From assembly GCA_037176845.1 (NCBI GenBank), contig JAYKXP010000021.1, positions 558,001 through 622,000 on the forward strand: a stretch of DNA of 64,000 nucleotides, given 5' to 3'. A program made the translations under genes and the position numbers. The notes under the pieces are model-generated. The model saw only the letters and a program-made list of their open reading frames with translations. It made no database searches and was not told the origin of the DNA. Source of the stretch: Paramarasmius palmivorus. Its lineage: Eukaryota; Basidiomycota; Agaricomycetes; Agaricales; Marasmiaceae. The number at the start of each line of letters is the position of its first letter. Within the stretch, counting starts at the first letter, position 1. Positions 24,608 to 37,000 of the stretch are shown in pieces.

Positions 24608-27600
24608 TTACCCATAGTTCCTACAACACGGACCATCATCGTAGTAATATATCGATACCGCACGTTTCACATTCAGCCTGAGCAAGTAAAAAGTCTAGAA
24701 TGAGGATAATTCGGTCATTAAAGGCACATCCTCGGGAGTATTTAGTAGGCGATAACGCACCTATAGTCGACGCGCGCGGCATGGAGAGAGGTAAGACCTC
24801 ATGCGACGAACGGGGTCAGTGAACTGAAAGGAAAGGTATCACCAGCTAATCCGAATGCGAACGTGAGACGTCTCCATCTCCATCTCCACTGTCCTGCGGC
24901 GGAACAACCTTCAATCTTAAGTAAGACTGGGACAGTAGCATCGAAGACATTCTCGGAGGCAGTGAGGCTGACAGCGAACAGCACAAAAGTGGAGTCTCCA
25001 GCCAATCACCAATCATTGGTCTTGCGGTGAGACTGAATGAAACCTGAGCCCCCTTGCAAAACCCTTGAGAATCACAAAGACCGGTCCTCGGAATAACGAG
25101 TCCCCGCCAATAGATCAACTCGAGACAGCAAGCTTAAGGAGTTGACGATTAAAAAGATGCGCTGGAAGAGAACATGCGACCGACAGGACAGGACAAAGGT
25201 TCTCGTCTCGACTCAGCGTCGCGGGTAACTAGTAATTGTTCAATGGTGAAATGTTACGAAACTCACTTGCGTGGTATTCTGTATTCTGGAATCGTGTGCG
25301 TCCCTTCCAACCTTCCATTTCCTTTCCTTCCCTACACGGCTGGGGTTACTTGATTCAGCCTCAAACCCTTCAAGGCTCTTGCGTCACTGATGAATCAAAA
25401 GAGTCCCTCGGAATGGCTTGATGTTTGGTCAAGTGTATGGGATGGACAAGAATATGAATACAGAACGTGTGCGTGTCAGTGGAACGATGATGAGGCGGCG
25501 TATGATAATGTAGATGATGGTTTGGTGCGCAATGGGCGAAGAAGAGTAGGTGTTACGTGACTGATTCAGAATCTAGGGGCGTGATTATTACTGTTTGATG
25601 ATTTCTCACCGGCACACTTTGCCTTTGCGGCATTTCTAAAATTCTCATGGCCTTCCTTTGTCTATACAAACTCTGAAGAAGGATGGAAGGCACAACAGCG
25701 TCACCCAAGGCAAGGATAACAGCTGTTCTTGTTTGCTGTAATCACAAAAACAGCATGATTTTCAGCGCCTCTACGTAGGTCCGGAAATCTCGCGAGGCCT
25801 TTGTGTGGGCGTGTTATAATAAATCTTCAGTGCCTTCACTTCTACTTTTACTCCGAAGAACGCCACAATCAGCAAGGATGGGTAGAAAACATGAATGGGG
25901 ATGAAAATCACGTAAGCGTTGCAGCCCGGATACCGGGATAGTGATGACAGGAAACACTTTTACTGGCTCCGAAGGCCGGTGCAGGGAAGGTAGAAAGGGA
26001 AAGGAGAGTGCGGGTGCGGACTGCGGTCACCGGTACGCTTATCGGATTCGGATTCGTTGCCAGTCAGCCAACCCCAAAAATCTCAGCGTCTTTTGTTGCC
26101 TGGCGATGCCATGACTAGTCTTGACTGGAAAGGCGGCGTGCATAGATCCAGAGATAGAAGGTAGCGCAGCACGAGGATCGGGCTTGAGGATGTAAGATGT
26201 ATGTTACAAAAAGATGGATGGATGGATGCTTGAGGGTTTCTTTCATTTGATATGACAAGCCGGGCGGAGTGTTTACCGTGAACCATTGGGCCGTATATGC
26301 GCATGCGACGGAATCTCACCAAGAAGAAAAAAAGAGTTCAATAAAGTACGGAGATCAGGGAATCACTTCCCCTTTTATGTGGGTTCTATATTGTCGATTG
26401 GAGGCCTTGAGACCCCTTCTCAGGGATACATATCTTGACTGATATCGATGATGGGTGGTTAGCGCCTCCAAGGTTCCAAGTCGTAAGAGGATAATTGAGA
26501 TTGAGCGTTCTTCCGCGGTAGTACCCACATCCACATGGAACGTTGCGCTTGCGAGACAGGGAGACCAATTCAGGTATGTTGTAAGCCTAGACAAAGACAT
26601 TGGGGTGGCTTTAATGTTCTGGCGATATGCGGTAGCGATACGAGACCGTCAACAGCCGTGAACACAAGATCCAAAAAAGTCGTTCCACTTGTAGAGTTGT
26701 TATTAGCAAGTTAAAGCTATACCAAAAGTAGGCGTTTGAATAACTGTTGGGACTCGGAGTCGGAGTAGTAAGAGAGCGAAAGGAACGATATGCTCGTGTG
26801 CGAATGAACTGGCGCATATGGGTCCCGGCCATTGGCGATATGGACGGTATTACGCAGGGAATTCAGGCTCAGACGCAACCCCAAGGCTCAAGCAGCAATT
26901 GGCAACAGGAACGAGCAAAAAGGGTGGTGACAGCGGGCTTTACATTCATGCAATCCCCCCAAAATTTCCCGAGGCTCAGGAGCAGAGAAAGACCTGACTG
27001 GGCTGTTGGCGACGGTGTAAACAAAAAAAAGTCGTCAATCAGAAACCAAGGGTGGACGTGGACATGAGCGGATACAAATCTGGCAGGGGATTCGGAACAG
27101 TGTGTACTACACCCCGTTTGATTCTGAAGATTTGACGCATAGTTTGGTGGTGGCAGGGGACTCTACTAAAAGAACTTGAGGAACGTACCAGTGCTTGATT
27201 CATTAGGTGGCACAGGATACAGGTAAGCTCTTGAAAAGCGGGCGTGTCAAAAAAAGTCTTGCCTTGATGAGACTGAAAGGGAAGGGGTTACGCTACGCAG
27301 CCGAAGAATGCGAAAAGTGAAGGAAAAAAGATGGGTGATCTTGTTGTAAAGGGACGAGATTCCGATCCAAAATTCCAATCGGTGGAATTTTGCTAAGTCC
27401 CATTTAGGAGGATGACGTCAAGAAATTTCATAGCAGGCGTTGCAGGGAAATAAATATGAAATTGGTTGAAATTTCCCTTTGGTATAGCTGTTGTGATCGC
27501 GACCTTGTGAGTCAGGCGCAGTCCCGACGATGAAATGGACAAGGAGGTCAGGAGCGGTTACATGACTGGTATGCAGAGAGCTGGTAGTGCGTCGTTCCCG

Positions 27601-27970
27601 AGGGGGAGAAGAGGGACGAGTGGACAGAGGCGGACGGACAGAAAGGGTAGTGCCGGCCAGAATAGTATTGACGTCCAAAAGCGGTAATACCTTTGACTTA
27701 ACCTTGGCAAAGGAAGGGGTGACAGGAAATACCTTTACCATTGCAAGGGATTGCAAAGGGATTTGCCGTGGCGTGCCGAGATTGATTAGTGAAAAATAAA
27801 GAAAATAAATAATAAATTGACAAATTGGGTACCCCTGTTAAACATCCGAGACTTGAAATTTTGACGATTCCTTTTTGCGAGTTGCCATTTTTAAAAATGA
27901 CGAGTTGAATCATATTCAGCTTCACTTTTATAACACCTCCGTCGAATGCCCGGAACTCTTCTGCCTTGCC
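24608..27970. other. Intergenic region upstream of the cyclin gene
   Basis: About 3.3 kb with only short open frames on both strands and several A-rich and pyrimidine-rich stretches. I see no gene. The right part is likely the promoter of the cyclin gene. Confidence 0.4.
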
Positions 27971-30284
27971 ATGAATTCCGGTCCCGCTCTCCCCACTGAA
28001 CTCTTATCTTCTTGGTCAATACACTGGCACCAAAAACATCAAGTACAACATCCCATCCAACATACCCCTCTCACTCCTCCTATGACTTCCAGTCTCGACC
28101 GCAGAAAAATGCCACATATTCATACAACGACTCTTCCCCCGATTGCTTCTTTCGACAAGCAAATATTGAACCATCATCACGTATCAAGTGAACCTCGTAC
28201 GTCTTGCAAGTCTTTGTCTCTTGAATTTTTCTCTGATTTTTCCGATTTTTTTCACGCTAGTTACGCCTCCAGAAGACGTTCCGCCACCACACTACTCCCC
28301 TTCTCCTAATCGACTTCCCCCAATCATAACATCATATCCTTCAGACATGGTCGTGGACGACGTGGTCGTTGAGCAAAAGACTCATCAGCACCTGTTCTTT
28401 GTCGACTCGACCGTCGCGGTGGATTGGCTCGACTTTTCACGGACGCGTTCAGCACACTTTATCGCCGAAAAGACTTGCGAGATGATATGTTACCTTTGGT
28501 TTTCTTCACCACCTTCCGAATCCCAATCACATTCAAAGTCGCATTCACCTACTTCCACTACTGCCAACAACCTCTTCACTCAACCCAACTCTCCGCACTC
28601 TCTTCAATTCAACATCAACCCAGCCTTTGTTCAGTTCATGCAAAAGCTCCTTGAAACAACCCAGGTGTCTCAGTCGGTGATCGTCTTGTCACTGCATTAC
28701 ATCTTCCGGTTAAAGGAGAAGAATCGATTCACAACAGCAGCGTCGGGTAGTGAGTTCCGGATAGCAGTAGCAGGCTTGATGATGGCGAACAAGTTCCTTG
28801 ACGAGTACGTTGTTCTTTCTCTTGTCTTGTTTCGTGTCTTTGACGCGTCTTTTCTCTTTCTAGCAACACTTACACGAACAAGACTTGGTCCGAGGTCTCA
28901 GGCATTGATCTTGGTGAGATCAACCGGATGGAGCGCGAATTCCTTATGGGAGTCGACTGCAATCTCTACGTCGACAAGGCTACGTACGAGTCGTGGCTCA
29001 ACCTACTCAAGGGTCTCGTGATGGCGAAAGAGCGCGATAACCAGCAGTTCCGGAAATCAAACCGAAGGAATGCGCGTGGTGTCAGGCAACCTGGCAGTCA
29101 CATCACAAACACGCCCTCACGATACGTTTCTTCCTCGCGTTACCGTGTACCATCTCATCGGGCGCGTTCAACGTCACCTTCACAAACAGCACGGAGCCTA
29201 CCTTATCTCGCTGTGCCGCCCCAATATAGCGCAGCCCCTCCCGCTTCACATAACGCCCACTCTCACGTACAAGTCCCTCAGCCACGTGCCTATGAACCTT
29301 CCACGCCTGTCGCGTCTAATCAAGTAACTGTTCCCCGATCAGGCTCGAAGCGTAGCGCAGAGGCCGCTTTCTCGCCCACGTCAGCAAGCTTCTCTGATAT
29401 CCCGACTAAACGCCCCGTTTCCATTTCGTTGCAAATCCCAGAGTCATCGGGAACCATAGCAGGGCCAAACTCTAGCTCTTACTCGCCATTGGACGTCCAA
29501 TCTTTCGAAAAGATGTCCATTGATTCCCCTGCAAAGGCCTTACCTCGTCCGTCATCGCATTCGACCCGGACTGGTAATGGTCCTGCCTCGTGGTCGTCAT
29601 CTTCCCCGACTAGACGAAGTTCGGTTCCAGAGACCCTTGTTACCGCTTATGCTTTGGACGAGGGGCGGCGCAGTGCTGTACCTCAAGTATGTGTCATTTC
29701 TCAACGCATACAGCACCAGTACTAATGTTAACTTCCCTTTTTCACAGAATCTCTACTTTTACTCACTCGCATGCTCACCGATGGAAGATGAAGACCGATC
29801 CAGAAAGGCTCGACTCCGATACCATCAGCCTCCGCCACCAAGCACCACCTATCAACCACTCCCGCGGTCTGCCCTGCCGGCAAACATCCAATCAGCGTCG
29901 ACTAGTCCGAACGACGCTCATCTTACTGTACCGGTACCCACGGCTCTTCCTCACTTTAACGATACCGTGTGGACTAGACCCCAGACTCAGCACCATCATT
30001 CACACTTCCCACAATATCACCAGCCTCAACCTCGTCATGCGCAGCAAGCTCAACATTTGAGCTATCCGCCACCTATTTTGGCGCATGAGCCTCCTCGGTA
30101 TCAGTATCAGCCTACTCAGACAAGGCTTCCTCCGATGGATGTTGAGGGAGAAGATGATGATCATAGTCCGCAAGTACAGTCTGCGCCGTTCGCAAACGCG
30201 GGGCCTCCAGGTGTTGGTGCTCAGTTTTACCCCACGCCTGGACCTACACAGCGGTACGCGTGGCGAAGGAGTATGTGTCAGTAG
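27971..30284 (+). CDS. PHO80/CLG1-type cyclin
   Basis: Cyclin partner of a Pho85-like cyclin-dependent kinase, acting in nutrient or stress control. Four exons (27971-28196, 28261-28804, 28864-29686, 29748-30284) total 2130 nt (709 aa) with consistent phases. The cyclin fold lies at about residues 145-290: HFIAEKTCEMICYLWF, NPAFVQFMQKLLETTQVSQSVIVLSLHYIFRL, EFRIAVAGLMMANKFLDDNTYTNKTW, then SGIDLGEINRMEREFLMGVD. The sequence linking helices 1 and 2 holds a Ser/Thr-rich insert. The N-terminus (Pro/His-rich) and the long C-terminus (Ser/Pro/Gln/Tyr-rich, many SP/TP sites) look disordered and fit phospho-regulation. I start at the ATG at 27971 because its frame splices cleanly into the cyclin box. 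Confidence 0.85.
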
Positions 30285-33200
30285 GTGGCTGTCGTCGTGC
30301 ACATTCGGGTTTCGGCTTTTGGTACTATCTCGGCCCTTTCTCCTCGGTTTCGCTTGTCTTGTGTGTTGTTTCTTTTTTGTCCTTTGCGCCGCGACACCGC
30401 CATTACCACCACGCCCCTCTCGATTCATAATTCCATGTTTCATGTGCTTAACGCTAGGTTCAACGTTCAACGTTTAGGGTTTTATTGACGTTCGTATTCG
30501 TTTTCTTGCCGTTTCATTTGTACATTTCGTCTCCTGCATGCACTCAAGAACACTTTTATTCATCCAATCATCCCGCATACGCATTATAGTATATATTCGA
30601 TCAGTAAAGACTCGTACACTGCATTATTCATACCACATACCATTGTATCCATCTTACACATATCCCACCCTACGCACCACACAAAGAGTACCTTAAAGCC
30701 TCCTTTTCACAGACCCACAGACATGACCGCACCTTTTTTTCAAGCAGTGTATACATACATACTTAGCGTCACGACTTACTACTATTACCGTTTTACCGTA
30801 TAGCTTCCTTTTTTTTGGTCTTTCTCTCTAGCCACGGGGTTGAAAAATGTAGCAAAGCACCCCCTCTCTACCACTTCAAACGTAGATACAGTAGTACAAG
30901 TCAAATTATGTTGAATTGCACATTAGCGAATACGAATATGCACTAGTTTCGAGTATGTGCGGATCCTGGCAATGAGGGGGTTGGAGTCTGGAACTTGACA
31001 AAAGGGTACTTGGAAATTCAACGTCCGACTCGGGAGAGGCGCCATCTAGTGAGTTCTCATTTACCGCTCCGCGCCGCAAAAGGGTATGGCGAGATCGTAG
31101 GCCTTGGAGGCGGCCAATATCTAGGCATGCCGAGGGGATCGTGTCGACGTCAAGTTGAAGACGGAGCTCAACTCCCGGCCGGGAGACAACTGCACCCACA
31201 AGAGAGGAGGAAAGTTCCTGTTTCTCAAGTTTCAACACCGCCCGCCGGCTTAACAAGAGGACTTTGAGGGGCGTAAAACAAGCGTAGAGGAGTTATTGCT
31301 AGGAGAAATTCGGGGCTAGACAAGACAAGCCTCTCGTGTTCCGTTTACCGTTTACCGTCCCAATTGGGGATGTGTGGCTTTTCCAAAATTTCTTTTCTGT
31401 TCTGTCTTACGACGGCACGGTATCATCATGCATGACATAGAGAATGGAGCTCTTGTCTTACTCCCTTTTACTCCTCGTCAGGGAAAAAAAGCTTCCGCGT
31501 CGCGTATGTCCTGGTTTTTCGTATTCAGTGTCGACACAAGACCACGGATCAAGTGCTAAGGTTCTCTCCCGCACAAAAAAGACTCGTCAGAATGGAACAG
31601 GAAGTCGGAAGTGTCAGTTGACTCTCTGAGTGACTCGTATGATAAGAGTGCGAATGTATTTAGAAGCTCGAGGCCTCAGGACAAATAGCAGCACCAAAAC
31701 TCCTAGTAAGTACTAAAAAGGTCCCATGGGCTCTCTGTCGGGGTTCCTTATTATTCATGACCTCGATCTCCATCCCGTCCTTCCTTGCATCTGAGTGTCA
31801 AAATGTCATACATACCTGAGACAGAGGCTAGGCAAAAGTCTATACGCCAGAAGCCGGGTACTTACTTGGGGAAAAGCAGGATGTCTCATATGGAGGGGTC
31901 TTGTGCTTGCCTGGAGCGAAATTTGCAAGTCAACAATTATAGCGCGTACCCATGGTATCATCCTTGATTGACATGCCGACGCGCGCCCCGACCTGCATGG
32001 GTAATTAAAGATTGTACATTTTTGATGACCGCCATATGCACGTTTGCGATTTGTAAGGGACACAGCTTGTAACCGAATCTTCAGGCCTGTCAAAGTGTGT
32101 TACTCCGTTGCCCATTCAACTTCGTAGCTGTATGGTCGGGATATACTTAGCTTGTGTCATGCGAAATTCGGAAAGGTGGTATCCAACTACCCACATACCC
32201 AATGAAACGAAAGCGAGATGTTCAAGTTGGATGTAGCACCAGAGGGATATCGGATGTGGCGCCGCTGCTATGCCAGCAGTGTTTGAATATTTTGAATATA
32301 TACGTGCGCAGGAATGCGGCTTTACACACTCTACGTCGGAGTAAGTGGGCCTTCCAATCCAGGATGGCGACAAGCACACTTACAGCTATAGCTAGCCAGA
32401 TTTTGAGTCAGATTGAAGAAATGGAATTTCGCTACCTGATTGAGTGACCCTAGTTTCGGTATGCGTGGCAATAGGTTGGCGATGCTTGGACGTCTATGGG
32501 TGAACGATATGTTATACCGCTTATTCGAAAAGGCTGAATCTGTGCAGGACAGCAAGAGCCTGAGGTGAAGAGTTAGTCATGATCAATGATGAGAAAACAT
32601 AAGGCTCCCAATTTAGACATAACAAGTCCACGTGTAGCAAAAGGACATAGCAGAAGGGTCCTATTAGGGGAAAAAAGTTCCTGACAAAAAAGCGGGGACT
32701 TTGGGTAAAAAAAGACCGATTATCGGTGGAAACAATGGAAGGATCTTTTACTGCGTTTAGGCACGCCTGTGCAAACGCTTCAACTTTCATCAAACCCTTT
32801 GGTTGACGTCGACAAGAGCTGAATATCGTTGAAATCGGGAACGTTGTTGGGGATAATACTGCAACTCAGGATGTCACATCTTCTGCCGCTCGTATCACAG
32901 AGAATGGAGATGTAATCGCGAGAGTCAACACTGACCGTTACCACTCCAACCGACCGATTGAAAGACATTAATGGAATACCACATGCAGTCGCAAAGGCAT
33001 TGACTCTTCAAATATGCTTCACGATGCTGTCGAGCTTGAAAGGGGGTACATGATCAGGTATGCATGGACTTCAGTGCTACTATCACAACGTGATTTTGAA
33101 CTGTGGAATTCGGAGGTAGATTGCTTCGAAGTCTACAGATGGATCAGCAACACAATAACGAGGGTTCGGAGCCTTCAAGAACCCATACATGACATAACAT

Positions 33201-33371
33201 ACAAGATGAGTTCCAACCGCTGATGAAGGATAGTGTGATAGGCCTCGGACGCACCGAAAGCCGTATCAGAAAGGAGGAAGACCCTCGGAAGCCTGCACAA
33301 ACATGGTGAATGACAGATGGACCTGCACCCCGCATTTGGTATATCAGTCGGTCGCTGTGGCCTTGTATGAC
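30285..33371. other. Cyclin 3' flank and intergenic region, no gene supported
   Basis: A TTCAACG-type repeat lies at 30453-30474. Beyond it I find only short unsupported open frames on both strands, including an antisense frame over the cyclin 3' end. Confidence 0.4.
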
Positions 33372-33946
33372 CTAGAGCTTGTCCGAAATTGATGAAGTCC
33401 CGCTGCTCTGCTCCGGGGTTAACGCAGCTGTTGCGGCGGCTTCCTTTTTCAAACGCTTAATGTGGGTTTCCTTGAACGCCTGGGAGTTGCGATGTTCGGT
33501 CAGTGCATGCAACCCCACGTCAAGAACTTTGCGCGTACTTCGGTGAAGAGGTAGCCAGCAGCCAAGCATGTAACTAAAAAAGAATTATAGTTCAGAAGGG
33601 GATTGTAACATGTGCTGTTGAACACTTACTGACGCCACAAGCGATTGTTGGGTATCGCTTCAGGCCCATAAATTTGGACCCAATATGGGCTGCATGGAAT
33701 GTCTGGTTACTCGTCGCAAATGAAACCGATTTGACCTTCACCTGATGCCAACGCGGAGGTTAGTCCTGCGAATACCCCTTCTTTCCTTGCTTCCTATGAT
33801 GATAATAGTCATGAGTCTTCTCCTATAAGAAATAGAAACCAACACACAGTAACAGCGCGTTCTATGGCTTCCGGAGGCAGTTGAATTGAAGCCTCAGAGA
33901 CCGTTGATGACATCGTTAGAAAAGGAAGGGCGTGACTGTGTGACAT
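33372..33946 (-). CDS. Small membrane protein of unknown function, five exons
   Basis: I do not recognise the family. Five tiny exons splice in phase to about 100 residues: MSSTVSEASIQLPPEAIERAVT, then EARKEGVFAGLTSALASAH, IGSKFMGLKRYPTIACGV, ITCLAAGYLFTE, and AFKETHIKRLKKEAAATAAL to a Ser/Thr-rich end SSISDKL. The GLTSALASA and IACGVITCLAAGYLF stretches look like two short membrane helices with a basic loop between them, a layout common in small mitochondrial or ER membrane proteins. All four introns have GT-AG ends and lengths of about 50-75 nt. An ATG at 33946 is in frame and the one at 33913 (MSSTV) is equally likely. It is divergent from ZIP4 with about 85-120 bp between start codons. 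Confidence 0.6.
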
Positions 33947-34030
33947 GCAAATCACAGCCGCGTTAGTAACGCAGTGACACCCTTCTTGCTCCCTCCGGTT
34001 CCAATTGCGGCTTGCCCGAGGTTTCCATTC
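33947..34030. promoter_or_regulatory. Short divergent promoter between small membrane protein and ZIP4
   Basis: Only about 84-117 bp separate the two start codons, so transcription of both genes must be driven from this interval or from within the neighbouring transcript. No specific motif was recognised. Confidence 0.4.
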
Positions 34031-37000
34031 ATGTCGGGCTCGGCGCGTAAAAGAAAGAATATCTCACCAATCCAGGAGACATTCGAATCTATCAAGGGTA
34101 AGAACAATTCATCTCGTCTTGCACTTTCTTGTGTTCCTCACATCATGTTCTAGATCTTCTAACTACAACCAAAGCACAATTGGACGATACGAATATCGGA
34201 ATTAGGCCTACATTAACCCAGAATCTACATCTTGTGGCAACATTAGCAGAGACTTTCTCGGAACAGCGTTCAAAATCAGGGAAGGAATGGGCTGAGCTAA
34301 CCGATACGCTGGACCAAGAAGGTTCGTCGCCTTCTCATCACACCACCACATCTATTCATCCTGTGTCGATATATTAGGTGTCAATCTGTGGAATATTTCG
34401 GGCCTTGTACGCAGATACCCGGAAGATGATGGCCGTGTACTCATCGCAGCACGTAAGCCGAACCTAGTGGTGCAAACAGCTGGTGTTGATCGATGACCGT
34501 TCGTGGCGAATTCTAGTTAGGCTGGCCGCATTCCGTCTAGTCGAAGCAGGGTTGGAAGTAAATCCGGGGGTAGAAAGTGTGTCTTGGTTAATATCGCCCC
34601 AACAATAATGAATAACCCTTTTACGCCGCAGGTCTCCTACATGTCCTACAACTGGCAAGCAAGGCTGGCTCGACCCTTTCAGGTGAACATTGCAACTCCG
34701 ACCACCGGGAATGCTTCCGATTACTGAAGAGCTGTTGCACAACGACAGATATCGGGAAAATTGAAACTGCCAGCTCCGTCCTTACCAGCGCCGCCAAGGT
34801 TGAATTCCTTTCCTACCGCCTTTTCGCCGATCCACTAATGACCACTCGTTCGTTAGTTTGAAGAGATGTTACGAGTAACCAACGATTCGGACGGCTCTCA
34901 TAGACAGGCCAAAGTTTGCGCAACAGTTGTCTACTTCTCTAGTAGAATGGAAGCGGTGCGTTCGACCTTTTGTGGGAACGGATGATCTCGTAAACATCGC
35001 ATCCTAGGCCTGGAAGGAGAGTAATTATACCGTGGCCGAGTTCATGTCACGGAAAATCACAGGTATGACCAACTTACCTTCAGTGTTCGCCGAGTGCCCG
35101 CTAATATCTTTGCTGCGGATAGATGAACAGCAACTCTCTCAGCTACCCGTCCAAGATGTACGCGCACCAAAATATGATTGCGTAGAAGCATTACTGACCA
35201 CTTCTTCGCATCTCCAGAGGCTATCCCTAGCAGGAAAGCTCTACTCCATCGGCAAATCTGTCCTGAAAAATCAAACTCCGGCACCCCGAAATAACGCTTG
35301 CGAATCTATCGCATGGCTCCAAAAAGCCTTCAGCATTTTGGATCAACTTGATGATGCGACGATACCCACAGTCTCACAAGAAAAGGTGTGCACATATATT
35401 GGCTCTCATCAATTGGGCACCCGATTGGTAACTACTGTATGACGTTGAACAGATACCGGTCCTTAGAACATTAGGTTAGTCCTTGAAGTGGTGCCTGATA
35501 CTTCTCTGCCCTAATTGGACTTGCTGTCTATTCTAGCCAAAGCGTACTTCCTTTCTGAATCATATGACAGAGCGGAAACCACCTTGCAGGAACTGGTCCC
35601 TTCCATTGACGAATCGAACGAACACGTCAGCTTCATTTCCCACGTCGCTTCTAGTCCTTTTATCTCAGTGGTATATCTAGGCATGCCCCGAGTATCAGGA
35701 ACTTCGATGGTTGAGATTAGCTATTCTCAAACGGCGAAAGGCTGCAGATTCGGCGATTCTTGATGGTGAGCGACCTCATCGCGGGAGTCAGGTTGTTCAT
35801 GTTTTGATGAGTTTGTTAGCTTTCACGTCTATAATCGACCATATGATGTTTTCCGAAAGCAGCGTGACAGAGTAAGTTACTCCTCATGGTTCTGTTCAAC
35901 TCCTAACGATGTTTCTATCATAGTATACTGCAAGATCTTCGAACACTAGCTCAGCGACAGTTAGTAACTCCATCTTATAAACTTGGGGTCGCAAAGCTTG
36001 AACTGAACCGTTGTTAGTACCCTTGTTACAGCTGTCAATCAGTCCCTTTTGCAACGGGCATTTGGCTCTGGATCCGAGTTCGTCAATCGAATTCTGTTGT
36101 CCTTGATTATCCACAGTGCCAAAGACGAGAACCAGTCGAGAGCTGTGGGGACCATTGGTGCCGCTTTCACGTGTAGGCCGATGCTTTTCACTCGATCCCC
36201 GATGACCGAGACTCAGGCTTGTGACAGCTGTACTTGATGCTGAATTCCAGCTTGAATGCGTCCCTGCGACAGCATGTATATCAGTGAGTGGGGTTCGTGT
36301 CCAATGCATACTTCTAATATAGCTTACGGTTCTCCGTTCCTACAGCTTCTCTGGCAGTACGGCGATCGCCACTACAACACCAAACGGTGGCCGGAGGCCG
36401 CAGAATGGTTTCTTGCTGGAACACACCGCCTTCTAAAGGAAGTGTGTCCCGCAAGCGTCACTAAGTGCTATCGTAAGGCTGCACTATGCTACATCGAGCA
36501 GAAAGAATACGCGAAGGCTACAGCGGTCATCCGGTCCTGTCCCGACAATGAAGCTGCCACTCATTATGTGACATTTTTGACTGTTATTCATCAAGGTCTG
36601 TCCTAGGGTGTGGTTCCAAGAGACAGTGATATTAATCATACTCCTCTTAGGCCTAGAGGATGAAGGTCGGGAAAGTCAACCATCGATTCCTTCCGTGTGC
36701 TTATCAACACCTTTCTTAGCCATCAAGGCTCTTCACAATGTTGTGGCTGCCCCAGACTTCGACCGGAAGATATTACTTTTGGCCACCCAAATGTCACATG
36801 AATCAGAGATGAAATCAGTGTTGCTCGTCGCATTGGAGGCCCTCCTCAAGACCCTCAAGGCTTCCCAAAGTGGGGAGACTGTTCTGGAAGCGATGACTCT
36901 TCTTCGATGTGTTATTAGGCTGTCGCTCAAGTTACTCGTGGAACCAACCGCGAATAAGTCCGTCCGTTTCCGTGCCTTCTCATCGCAGCATTTTTAATTC

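Noticed and set aside
30000..30470. 156-codon antisense frame over the cyclin 3' end
   Set aside because: Lys/Arg-rich shadow of a Pro/Gln-rich coding region and 3' UTR.
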